From positions 90,533,340 through 90,597,339 of the forward strand of contig JAVMKO010000002.1 in assembly GCA_032164245.1 (NCBI GenBank): DNA of 64,000 nt, read 5' to 3'. The DNA comes from Sternotherus odoratus (taxonomy: Eukaryota > Chordata > Testudines > Kinosternidae). The notes under the pieces are model-generated. The model worked only from the letters and a program-made list of their open reading frames with translations, was not told the origin of the DNA and made no database searches. Of this stretch, positions 1 to 8,875 are shown one piece after another. Both the position numbers and the translations under genes were made by a program. Position 1 is the stretch's first letter; each line of letters opens with the position of its first letter.

Positions 1-339
1 GTCCAGTTGTCATCTGAAGAGACAGTGCTATGGCGCATGTGACCGAAAAGGAATATGGGATGAAGTATAGCCGTAAAGTAAAGCTAAACTGATGGATGCA
101 TTTAACCTGTATTGAGTCACCACCGATTTGGAGTACTGAACCCACTTTACATTGGGCTTTAATAAAAGGGTGCCCCTGTGGAAAGATAAAAGTCATGTCT
201 AGAAGGCTGAACCAGTTCAAATATGTAAGTAAAGTTAAAGTGGTACAACCCCTTTAATACGAATGCTGTTACAGTGGTAACAATGTGTGTTGTGCTGGTA
301 TAGTAATTCCCACATGGGAAGGGCAATAATTAAGGATAC
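1..339. other. Unassigned sequence
   Basis: I see no coding exon or RNA gene. The stretch from about 225 to 335 faintly resembles the short DNA-transposon remnants common elsewhere in the window, but no terminal repeats can be shown. Confidence 0.5.
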
Positions 340-760
340 GATTATGTCATGGAGGTCACAGGAGTCATAGAATCCGTGACTTCCAGAGACACCCCCCCCC
401 CCCGGGACATTTTGCACTTCAGCCCTGGGGCAGCGGGGGACCCCCTTTCAGCTCCCAGCTATTGCCATGGTGTGGGGGGGGGACTCACTTGCAGCCGCTC
501 AGCCACTGGGGGACCCTGCAGTTGCCAAGCTGCCATGGATGGCAGGGAGTCCCCTGGAGCTCCAGCCACCAATGGCAGCGAGGGGACCCTATACCCCCTA
601 ACAGCCCCAGCAGCTGTGGGTGCTGGATCCTCCTCTCTCCCCATTTTGTCAGGGATATTTTTAGTAAAAGTCAGGGACAGGTCACGGGCTTCCATGAATT
701 TTTGTTTATTGCTTGTGACCTGTCCCTGACTTTAACTAAAAATATCCTTGACAAAAACTT
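340..760. repeat. Fold-back (palindromic) interspersed repeat
   Basis: The right part is a long inverted repeat: the arm at 648-688 pairs with 713-752 around a 24-base loop, and both contain the motif 'agtcagggacaggtcacg' or its complement. The left part (345-400) repeats 'gtcatgg', 'gtcacagg' and 'ccgtgactt' words that resemble the arm sequence, as if the outer end also folds back. The middle is GC-rich. A second copy of the hairpin is at 56121-56205, which shows this is a dispersed family. Frames open here are chance ORFs. The superfamily is unknown to me. Confidence 0.75.
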
Positions 761-765
761 AGCCT

Positions 766-917
766 TAAAAATAACTATACCAGTATAAGACAGCTTACTA
801 TTAGTATAACTGGATCTACACTAGGGGTTGTGCAGATATAATTATATCAGTAAAATATTTGTACCCGTAACTGATATAGATGAACCTGTATAACTTTCAA
901 TTGTAGACCAGGCCTTA
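766..917. mobile_element. Degraded MITE with 'gtctacact'-type end
   Basis: The segment contains 'ggatctacactagg' internally and ends with 'gtagaccaggcctta', which is the right terminus seen in the clearer MITEs at 1171-1458 and 12120-12363. The left end is not well defined, so only a remnant can be claimed. Confidence 0.5.
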
Positions 918-1170
918 CATGTGTCAGGTGGTGAAGTTTGTGCTCACAGAGGGTTGCAAAGAAGAGCTAACTGAGCCTTGAACTCCCCCCTAGACTGACA
1001 CAAAAAGTGTAGACTTTGTCTTGTCCATTAGGGTAGGGCCTGCATTTGCATCACCTTACCCTTTGGCTGAGTTTATCTGATTGCTTCAGTTCTGGGAGAT
1101 GGCCAGCCAAATTGAGAGAGAGCAAGGGCATGAATGTGTCCTGATTATAAACCAGCCCATGTGTATATTA

Positions 1171-1458
1171 GGTCTTGTCTACACTACCGGCTGGATCAAC
1201 GGGTAGAGATCGATCCACTGGGGGGGTTGATTTATCGCATTTCCTCAGGACGTGATAAATCGGTCCCCAAAGGCGACTCCGGAACTCCAGCTCGCCAAAA
1301 GGCACAAGGCAGAGTCGATGGGGGAGCCCACTGTTGACTGCTGTCGCCAGGAGAACGGCAGGTAAGTCGACCTAAGATGTGTCGACTTCAGCTACGTTAT
1401 TCACGTAGCTGAAGTTGCATATCTTAGGTCGACCCTCCCCGCTAGTGTAGACCAGGCC
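1171..1458 (+). mobile_element. PIF/Harbinger-like MITE, copy A
   Basis: This 288-bp element begins 'ggtcttgtctacacta' and ends 'tagtgtagaccaggcc', an inverted terminal repeat of about 16 bp with few mismatches. TTA lies directly outside both ends (1168-1170 and 1459-1461), the 3-bp duplication expected of PIF/Harbinger elements. The interior has an imperfect palindrome around 'cttcagctacgtta'/'cacgtagctgaagtt' and the words 'gatcgatc' and 'gtcgac'. Related copies lie at 12645-12925, 37028-37337 and, in reverse, 48502-48802. It encodes no transposase. Confidence 0.8.
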
Positions 1459-1461
1459 TTA

Positions 1462-3019
1462 GATTTCCCTCTCACTTACACATGGGACCCATTTGCTTGT
1501 AAAAGTAGCAATAGATAACTATCACTTCTTTCAAAATTGTTAACAAACAAGAGTGCTCTTTTTATTTGTTACAATATTTTTAAATCTCATGTAGGAATCT
1601 GGCCCAATGTTGTAGGCCTGTCTAAAGTAACACTCTACCTAAAGATAGACTTACACCCAAACCTGGGATATAGATATCTATGACTTTAGGGAACGTCAGT
1701 AGCGAGCTCTGGTTATGAACTTTGTGGCTCAGCACCATCACTAGCAGTAAGTCACTCAGGAGTAAGGAGAGCTTTAAAAAAAAGAAAAATGAATGTGCCA
1801 GACAGATTTTTCTAAGTGTTCACAGCTGCAATTATTAGATCTGTTAAATGAAATAAACGTGTCATATTAATTCATTTGTTTTTTCCCTAATTTATGCAAA
1901 TAAACACCTGGTAGAACACTAAGAATGTGAGAAGGCAGACTTTTGCCCAGGCTGACGATTTAAGAGCACTGGTTGTATTTATGGCTTTCTTACATGTTCT
2001 TTATAATAACCACGTGCAGTCATAGAACCTCGGGCTGTTTCCTTATCAGACCGAAAGCTAAGTAGTGTGTAAAGTCACCAGATAAGCACCATTTTCTGTG
2101 TGAGCCTGTGTACCTCATGTATTGGCTACTTCCATTAGCCAAGACACTGTGCCTAATATTTCTACTAATGGAAAAATTGTCTTGGGATCTCTAATAAGCA
2201 AAAGTGGTCAGGATTTCAGTTCTCCATTAGATGCAGAAGACAACACCTTCACAAGTACAAGGTAGTATATCTGTTTTGTGATAACTCAGAGGAGAGTGGC
2301 AATGTTGGAGGTTTCCAGTCCAAGTACTGACAGATTGTATAGCTTTGTGTGTGTAAGTCTAGTATTCACCATCAGTATTCAATACATATAAAATAATTGC
2401 ACTTTTATACTGTAGCAGGTAGCGTAACTCAGTATTTTCCAACTTCGGTGATTAAAGGTAGACAATGCAATACATGTTAGGCGCTTGTAAATTAGTTGCC
2501 CCATTTTCTGGAACCACATGAAATTCCTCTTGAATTCTAGTTCCTAGAAATGCCGAGTTAAAGGATTATTATTTGCCTAACTTTTAGGTGCTTGATTTTT
2601 CAACTGTATCTAATCATATAGAATTTGTGATGATATTATGTTTGCATTATGTGATAAATAGTATGTGATCTTTAAATCTATGCATATTACCGAGAGGATA
2701 AAAACTGTTACTGTTAGGTTTTCTTTATAAAAGCTCATCTGGCTTCTGACTGAGTAAGACGCTATTCACTTTTTTAAATAGTGGTTCCATGTATCTCCCT
2801 TGTAGTGGAGTATGGGAGAATATCTTGTGTTGTTAATGATTTTGAACCATGAAATTCAGGAATGTAAATCATGTGACTTTCTCCTTCTATACTACTTGTG
2901 TGCTGTGGCCAAAAGTGTTAGTTGGGTGGAGAGTAGCTTGAATCTTATAAAGGACATATCAGCCCTACTTGACAGCAGAAAGGGGACACTGGAGGAATTG
3001 TGAGTCAGAAGGGGTATCA
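1462..3019. other. Single-copy AT-rich sequence, no gene seen
   Basis: No repeat family or exon is recognisable. One perfect ATGCAAAT octamer lies at 1894-1901 in an AT-rich context. The short ORF at 2812-3003 has no recognisable domain. Confidence 0.5.
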
Positions 3020-3168
3020 CTGAAACACAATTTCTTCTTGAAGCTCCCCTCTGATGGTGCAGTTATATGCGAGCCTCAGATGCATAAACAGGAGAATCTC
3101 AAATAGGAGTAGAAAGGTTATTTTATCTCTGTATTTGGCATTGGTGCAACCACTGCTGGAATACTATG
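3020..3168 (+). mobile_element. CR1 LINE fragment, part 1 (5' of the LTR insertion)
   Basis: The stretch around 3082-3168 ('gcataaacagg', then 'ctctgtatttggc', then 'ctgctggaatactatg') follows the CR1 ORF2 C-terminal coding strand as I know it from turtle copies. It continues on the far side of the LTR at 4296. The 5' boundary is uncertain; the similarity fades upstream of about 3020. Confidence 0.7.
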
Positions 3169-4291
3169 TGTAAGCGGGGGAATAGTCCCGCTGTTGTGGG
3201 GAACTCTCCTGGCTTCTGTACTACCCCGGTGAAATGGGCTAGCGGAAGGATCTGAGTCCTCGCTCCCACTTCCCTTACCCAGAGGCCTCCTGACCTTGAG
3301 GACTCCCCTTCCACTCTCCTGTCTGGTGGAGTCCTCGTAACCCCAACAAGGCTGGGCCCAGGATTTCTGGGGGGCTCAACCGTGCTGGGGTTACCCAGGT
3401 CAGAGGCTAGGGTGTCCCCACTCTGGGGTGTTCCCTCTGCACTGGACACTTCACTGACCCACATAAAACTTACAGCAAATGCAAATTATTTAATTAACAA
3501 TTTATCTTAAAAATGAACAAAGAAGAAATAGAACAGTTAGTGAAATCCTGCCCCGTGGCAGGAAGCATTACACATAATGTCTCTGTAGTGTCAGGACAGT
3601 TTTCAGTCTGTTCCTTGGAGGGCCCAGGCTTCCTCCTTAGCTGTGCTGCAGGGTTGCTGTGACTTGGACGCTTCCTCTGGTGGGGTCCACACGCTCCCAG
3701 CCTCTGGACGGCTCCAGCCCAGTTCCACCCTCTGTGTCAGCTCCACGCTGCCTCAGCCCGACGACTGCTGCTGCTCTGCCTCCAGAACAGCCCCTCTGGT
3801 CCCTCTGGCTGTTCCAGCTCTGCACCCAGCACAGGGCTTCTCTGCAGGCAGCCCCTATGTCTCTGCCCCCAGCACTGACCTCTCTGCCTCTGGTTTCTGC
3901 AGCTGCTCCCAGGGCAGGTCTGTCTCTCTGGGCTGAGCTCTGGCTTTGGGGCTGCAGCTCTGCTCCCAGCACAGGGTCTGTCTCTCTGGGCTGCTTCCCT
4001 GGCCCCTCCGGATCTGGCCCAGCTCTAGTCTCCAGCTCAGCTCTGGCTCCTCTCCCCCCCCCCCCCGCCCAGGCAATTCCAGCTCACACACACGGAGGAC
4101 GGGACCCATCCTGCCCTCCTGACTCCTTGATTGGCCCCCCGGCCTTGTCAGTCAGGAGTGCTGGCCTCTCCCCATTGCCCCTGGGGACCGCCAGTCTCAG
4201 GGTCCTGATTGACCCTCCCCATTTAGGTCCTGGGAGCTAATAATGAAAACACCCCACTGAGTGTTAGTAAGGGGCTAACAGTTCCCTTACA
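3169..4291 (-). mobile_element. Solo LTR inserted in CR1 (LTR retrotransposon)
   Basis: The element begins 'tgtaagcgggggaa' and ends 'gttcccttaca', giving TG...CA ends with a short inverted repeat (TGTAAG/CTTACA). It is flanked by TATG at 3165-3168 and 4292-4295, a 4-bp target duplication, and joining the flanks restores a continuous CR1. At 1123 bp it is a solo LTR; no internal gag or pol is present. I read it as minus-strand, because on that strand a sequence rich in ATTAAA/AAATAA (around 3485-3505) lies in the second half. The 3650-4070 part holds imperfect repeats of a 'ctctgctcccagcacaggg'-type unit. ORFs on both strands are low-complexity shadows. Confidence 0.8.
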
Positions 4292-4295
4292 TATG

Positions 4296-4559
4296 TCCAC
4301 TTCTGATGCCCACAATTCAAGAAGGACGTTGATAAATTGGAGAGGGTTCAGAGAAGAGCCATGAGAATGCTTAAAGGCTTAGAAAATGTTCTTTATACTG
4401 ATAGACTCAAAGAGCTCAAGCTGTTTAGAGTAACAAAGTGAAGGTTAGGGGATGACTTGGATATAGTCTATAAATATCTCCATGGGGAACAAATATTCTG
4501 TAATGGGCTCTTCAATTTAGCAGAAAAAGATATAACACAATCCAATAGCTGGAGGTTGA
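4296..4559 (+). mobile_element. CR1 LINE fragment, part 2 (ORF2 C-terminus)
   Basis: On the plus strand, bases 4320-4440 translate without interruption into the CR1 C-terminal signature 'LERVQRRAMRMLKGLE', ending at a TGA. This matches the end of CR1 ORF2, downstream of the reverse transcriptase. The segment directly continues the CR1 at 3020-3168 and is broken again at 4568 by a hAT MITE. Confidence 0.85.
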
Positions 4560-4567
4560 GGCTAGAC

Positions 4568-4907
4568 CAGGGATCGTCAACTTTTGGCACATGGTCCAGT
4601 AGGGTAAGGCCCCTGGCAGGCCAGATCAGCTTGTTTACCTGCAGCGTCTGCAGGTTTGGCTGATCACAGCCCCCACTCACTGGGTTTTGCCCCTCTGGGC
4701 CAATGGGGGCTGCAGGAAGCGGTGCAGGTTGAAGAATGTGCTGGCTGCCACTTCCCACAGCCCCCATTGACCTGGAGCGGCAAACCACGGCCAGCAGGAG
4801 CCGCAATAGGCCAAACAGTTGCCATGGACGTGGCAGGTAAACAAATGAGCCCGGCCTGCTAGGGGGCTTACCTTGGTGGGCCGCGGGACAACAGTTGCTG
4901 ATCTCGG
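4568..4907. mobile_element. hAT MITE inserted in CR1
   Basis: The 340-bp element starts 'cagggatcgtcaac' and ends 'gttgctgatctcgg', an imperfect inverted terminal repeat typical of hAT elements. It is flanked by 'ggctagac' (4560-4567) and 'agttagac' (4908-4915), an 8-bp duplication with two mismatches. The interior ('cagcccccattg', 'gagcggcaaaccacggcca') recurs in the MITE at 34833-35060, so both belong to one family. No coding capacity. Confidence 0.85.
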
Positions 4908-4915
4908 AGTTAGAC

Positions 4916-5152
4916 AAATTCAGACTGGAAATAAAGCATAATTTTTTAACTGAGAATTTAATTACTATTTGGAACAATTTACCCTGGGTTGTGGTGGAAT
5001 CTCCATTACTGACAATTTTAAAATCAAGATTGGGTGGTTTTCTAAAATATTTTCTCTAGGAATTATTTTGTAAAAGTTCTATGGTCTGTGTTATACAGCA
5101 GGTCAGAGTAGATGATTACAGTGGTCCCTTCTGACCTTGGAATTTATGAATC
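4916..5152 (+). mobile_element. CR1 LINE fragment, part 3 (3' end)
   Basis: The CR1 resumes after the hAT MITE with 'aaattcagactggaaataa' and runs through 'gtggaatctccattactg' to the CR1 3' end 'ggtcccttctgaccttgg', followed by a degenerate ATTTATGAATCT tail. With the two parts upstream, it forms one 5'-truncated CR1 copy on the plus strand. Confidence 0.85.
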
Positions 5153-5159
5153 TATACCA

Positions 5160-6534
5160 CTCCTAGCTCATGATGACCTTAAAGACACAATCTACACTTT
5201 ATATTCTCTTAATGGCAAGTATATGAATGAAAAATAAATATTAACTTAAATATTTAAATGATGTGTTTGAATATTTTCCTTATTTTAACTACAATGATGC
5301 CTTTTGTTTGTCATGATAGTCAGCTTGCCATGCTGGCCATATAAATACAGACTACGTTGTAATGTAGAAAAAGATAGATTTAAGACTGCATGTTCCATCC
5401 TAACTTCATTTTCCTGGGGTTTTTTTTTTAGTGCTTAATATTTCCATAAATATCTTCTCAGTGAAGTCAATAGGGGTGTTACTATTGTCCTCAGTGGGAG
5501 AAAATGAGGCCAGTCTAAAACATTCCCACTCTGAAGCCATGTTTCTGCTAGGAGTGCTTTACTAGTGTATGGCAAAGCACTCATAGTGGAGACACAGCAA
5601 TACAGTTAACGCTGTGCTTTGTACCAGTGTAAAATGACCCCCAGGACTAAAACAAGCTGTACCGGTAAAAGTGCAGCTTTGCCGCTTTAACTGTATCTAC
5701 ACTACAGACTTCTGCTGGCATGGCTGTGTTGGTCAAAGATTACAGTTCTCCACATCCCTGACTGACATAGTTATGCTCAGAGTAGATATAGCCTCCGTGT
5801 TTAATTATTCAAGTATAATGTTCTCCTAATGTAAATGTTTGTATGGAAGCATAACGCATTTTGATTTGTCTAGAATAGAACCGATCCTTCTCCTGACATG
5901 TAGTTCAAATATTAACAGCCTGATGAGACCATTTGAATGTACTGTAGATTCATCCTTCGATATATTCTTGTAAGAAAGCTTGAGGGAAGCAAGCAAGCTT
6001 TGCAGAAGTCCTTCAGATTTGTCCCATTGATTTAGCGTCTGAATGGGCAGGGAAAACCATTTATACCTGAATGGATGGGCTCAAACAGCAAAGATCAGAT
6101 AGAGCTGGTAATGCATCATACACATCCTTTCTCCTTAATTAAAGGCAAACATGAGCCTTCAAGAAAAAGTAGCACCAGTTCATAGTCATTAAGTTTAGTA
6201 CCAAGCCAGCTTAACAGAAAGAGACTTTTTTTTTCTTAGTATTTTATTGCATAGCACCTCAACAACAAAAAAGAAAAATAAACTGAACTTGTTAGTGAAA
6301 AAAGAAAGCAAAAGAAGGCTCCTTGTGCTTTAAGGTTTTTTCCCAGAGGTGGGTTTTTTGAGAGGCAAAAAGGAAATATTATTGAACTAAAGTTTTTTAA
6401 AAAAAATTAACAAAAGGACTTGCTGGCTCTGTGAGTCTTCTTGGGAAGTGTGTGGATAAAACCAAAGCAGACTGCTCAATTAGATTTATTCTATGGTAGA
6501 TCAAACGTAATCAAGACAAAACAGATACCTAGAC
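5160..6534. other. Mostly single-copy sequence with one MITE remnant
   Basis: No gene is visible. Bases 5510-5805 carry 'ctgtatctacactacag' and end near 'gagtagatatagcc', which fits a decayed MITE of the 'gtctacact' type. The remainder is AT-rich and unremarkable. Confidence 0.45.
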
Positions 6535-6949
6535 CAGTGGTGCAAGTAGAATTCATTTCTTACTGGCACGCTGCACTCATAAGAGGGACAGAAGGGGGAG
6601 GAGACACATATGACTCCTCCTCAGCCCAAGGCTCTTCCTTTTTCCTCCCCATGATCCAGCCCACATTACCTGTGGGGAGGGGAGGGCCGTCGACAGAAAT
6701 TTTGGGGCCCCCTACTCTGATCGTTTGGGGGCCCCCTAGTCTGATCATTGGGGGGCCCCTAGTCTGATCGTTTCGGCCCCCCTAGACCCCCCCACCCATT
6801 CTCCTTCCCGCCCTGCCCGACCCAGGCCACCCAACCAAATTTCCTCCCCCCAGCCTAACCTCCTCCCCTCCCCATCCGCCCAGCCTGGCCTCATCCCCCC
6901 GGCTACCAGACATACCAGCCGGTGCTCCCCCCCCCAGCTGACAGCGGCT
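6535..6949. mobile_element. GC-rich element, left part (possible hAT)
   Basis: The stretch starts 'cagtggtgcaagtagaatt', a possible hAT-type terminus, and becomes very GC-rich. At 6703-6780 a unit of about 25-30 bp containing 'ccccctagtctgatcgttt' occurs three times in tandem. It appears to continue after the solo LTR, at 8079. The right end cannot be shown because a CR1 tail begins there. Confidence 0.5.
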
Positions 6950-7410
6950 GGGGGTGTCACATTACAGGAATTATTTGGGATCATATAGATCATTGGAGCA
7001 ACCAGAGTCCTATAGTGGTACCGAATCTTATGTACCGGGGGTCATAATGGGTGTCTACGACCAGGTTATGGATTGCTGATTATGAATATGGCATTGGTAT
7101 GTGTGTATCAATTTGGTAGTTAAAGTTATGAATATTGGCTCTGGACTGTCTGTCTTTCCAAATATTGTGCTGCCAGGGGGACATTCCAGAATACTGGGCG
7201 TCAGCTCTGCTCGGGGCTTGATGGGCCATTAAGAGCGATCAGCGACACAATGGACTCTGAGAACCTGCAAGGCAGCCTGTGCATAATGGCTTCTGCCTGC
7301 AAATAATGAGTCATGCATGGTCATGTGGTCTGCCCATGTGACTCCAGGACTCCATGGGGCTGGACTTTTCACAGCAGGAACAAAGAGGTGTTTGCACCTG
7401 GGGAAAAAAC

Positions 7411-7417
7411 TATAAAT
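7411..7417 (+). promoter_or_regulatory. TATA box of the solo LTR
   Basis: TATAAAT lies 275 bp before the AATAAA signal within the LTR, a spacing compatible with the U3 promoter and the R region. Whether it is still used is unknown. Confidence 0.5.
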
Positions 7418-7685
7418 GAAGCTGCTACAGCCCCCCCATCTTGGTCTTCTACCTTCAGCCTGCAGCCTGTCTTGCTTCCAGCTCTGAATGGACTTTGCTA
7501 CACAGGTGAACTCTGAACTAAGGTGCTGACCCATCCCTAAATGGGATGCTTTCTAAAGACTTTGATTTGAACCTGCAGTTTATTCTACCTTTGCTGCAAG
7601 CCTGAACCAAGAGATGTGCCATTACTGCATGTAATTGATTTCTTTTAACCATTCTTAACCCTCACCTATACCTGTTTCCTTGTAT

Positions 7686-7691
7686 AATAAA
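7686..7691 (+). promoter_or_regulatory. Polyadenylation signal of the solo LTR
   Basis: AATAAA occurs in 'tgtataataaacctttag'. It is on the same strand as, and downstream of, the TATA box, which supports the plus orientation of the LTR. Confidence 0.55.
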
Positions 7692-8078
7692 CCTTTAGAT
7701 TTTAGATTCTAAAGGATTGGCAACAGCGTGATTTGTGGGAAGATCTGATTTGTATATTGACCTGGGTCTGGGGCCTGATTCTTTGGAATTGGGGAGAACC
7801 GTTTTCTTTATTTGGGGGATTGGTTTTCATAACCATTGATCCCCAGGACAGGTGGCTGCTGGTGGTGATACTGGGAAGCTGGGGTGTCTAAGGGGATTGC
7901 TTGTGTGACGTGTGGTTAGCCAGTGGGGCGAAACCAAAGTCTTTTCTGTTTGGCTGGTTTGGTTTGCCTTAGTGTGGAAAAACCCCAGCTTTGGGCTGTA
8001 GATGCCCCTTTGGAAGCAATCTGTCCTGATCTGACGCTCACAGTTGGGCCCCACCAGGAACAGCACCGTCACAGGGGG

Positions 8079-8799
8079 CAGTGCGAGCCTCCGAACATTG
8101 CCACCGCCTGGGCGCTCGCTGCTGGCGCGCGCCCTTTGCTGCGCTCTCGTGCCCGGCAGGGTCCTGTGGGAGCGCGAGCCGCGGCCCAAGAGAGCGAGAG
8201 CCCGGGAGCGGCGCGAGCCGCCCTTGCTGCTCTCCCACCCCTGGCCCCCGCGTGCCCTTTCCCCCCCGGACCCGCGCGAGACCCTGTGGCTGGCGATGGA
8301 GACGCCGCTGCTGTGACCAGCCGCAGGAGCGCGAGAGCCTGCTCCAGGCCCGGCGACAAGGGGGGACGACTATGGGTACAGCTGTGTACCGGCCCCAGAC
8401 TTAAGGGGGTCCCCTTAAGTCCGGGGCCCGGTACAGCTGTACCCGTAGTACCCCCCTGTCGCTGGCCCTGGGGGAGGGACAGGTGGAGGGGGAGGGTTCT
8501 GTCCTCCTGCTGCACCAAGACTTCTGAACTGTAGGGCTCTCTGGAACTGCAGCGGCAAAAGGAGCAGAACATGGGGCTGCCCGGTGGCCCCACACCAGCA
8601 GCTCCTCCGGCACAGCCATACCGCTCCCAGCCCAGGCCCGCTCCCAGTCCTGTCCTCTGGTGGGGCTGCTGTACAGAGCCCAGACAGGAGACACAGCTGC
8701 TTGGAACAGTGGGGGAGGGGAGGGATACAGCCACACCGGAGCAGCCCATGTCTTTCTGGTACAACGTACCGGCTATATATATTTTACTGATATGGCCCA
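8079..8799. mobile_element. GC-rich element, right part
   Basis: This CpG-dense sequence follows the LTR duplication and appears to continue the element at 6535-6949. It contains the palindrome at 8346-8470. The 3' portion ('ggtacaacgtaccggctat', 8760-8778) resembles the end of the palindrome arm. ORFs of 100-240 codons exist on both strands but are composition artefacts with no domain. The element ends abruptly against a CR1 tail. Confidence 0.45.
8346..8470. repeat. Near-perfect 125-bp palindrome
   Basis: The arms 8346-8409 and 8410-8470 are inverted copies with a few mismatches and 1-2-base indels, and the centre 'aagggggtcccctt' has almost no loop. Words shared in inverse include 'gggtacagctg', 'gacttaagggg' and 'gcgaca'. 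The DNA could extrude as a cruciform and RNA would fold into a long hairpin. Confidence 0.9.
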
Positions 8800-8873
8800 C
8801 CGGACTGCTGCTGGGCTAGATGGACCTTTGGTCTGACCCAGTATGGCCGTTCTTATGTTCTTATGTTCTTATG
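8800..8873 (+). mobile_element. CR1 LINE 3' tail, severely 5'-truncated
   Basis: The sequence 'ctgggctagatgg', then 'ggtctgacccagtatggcc', followed by TTCTTATG repeats is the CR1 3' end with its octamer tail. Only about 70 bp remain. The tail abuts truncated Tigger-like sequence at 8876. Confidence 0.85.
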
Positions 8874-8875
8874 AG

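Larger units (their letters stand above)
6955..8073 (+). mobile_element. Solo LTR of an LTR retrotransposon or endogenous retrovirus
   Basis: The 1119-bp segment begins 'tgtcacattacagg' and ends 'cagcaccgtcaca' (TG...CA). GGGGG flanks it on both sides (6950-6954 and 8074-8078), consistent with a 5-bp target duplication, although a G run is weak evidence. On the plus strand it has a promoter-like TATAAAT at 7411 and a polyadenylation signal AATAAA at 7686, which gives a U3-R-U5 order. No primer-binding site, gag, pol or env follows, so it is a solo LTR. I recall this sequence type as abundant in turtles, but have not searched for it. Confidence 0.75.

Noticed and set aside
3637..4240. ORFs of 97-193 codons on both strands, resembling a Ser/Pro/Leu-rich protein
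   Set aside because: They lie inside the solo LTR and arise from its imperfect 'ctctgctcccagcacaggg' repeats.
7923..8800. ORFs of 203 and 243 codons in CpG-rich DNA, possible first exon with CpG island
   Set aside because: They span the end of the solo LTR and the palindrome, and overlap on both strands. No domain, splice evidence or signal is visible. The CpG density belongs to a repeat.
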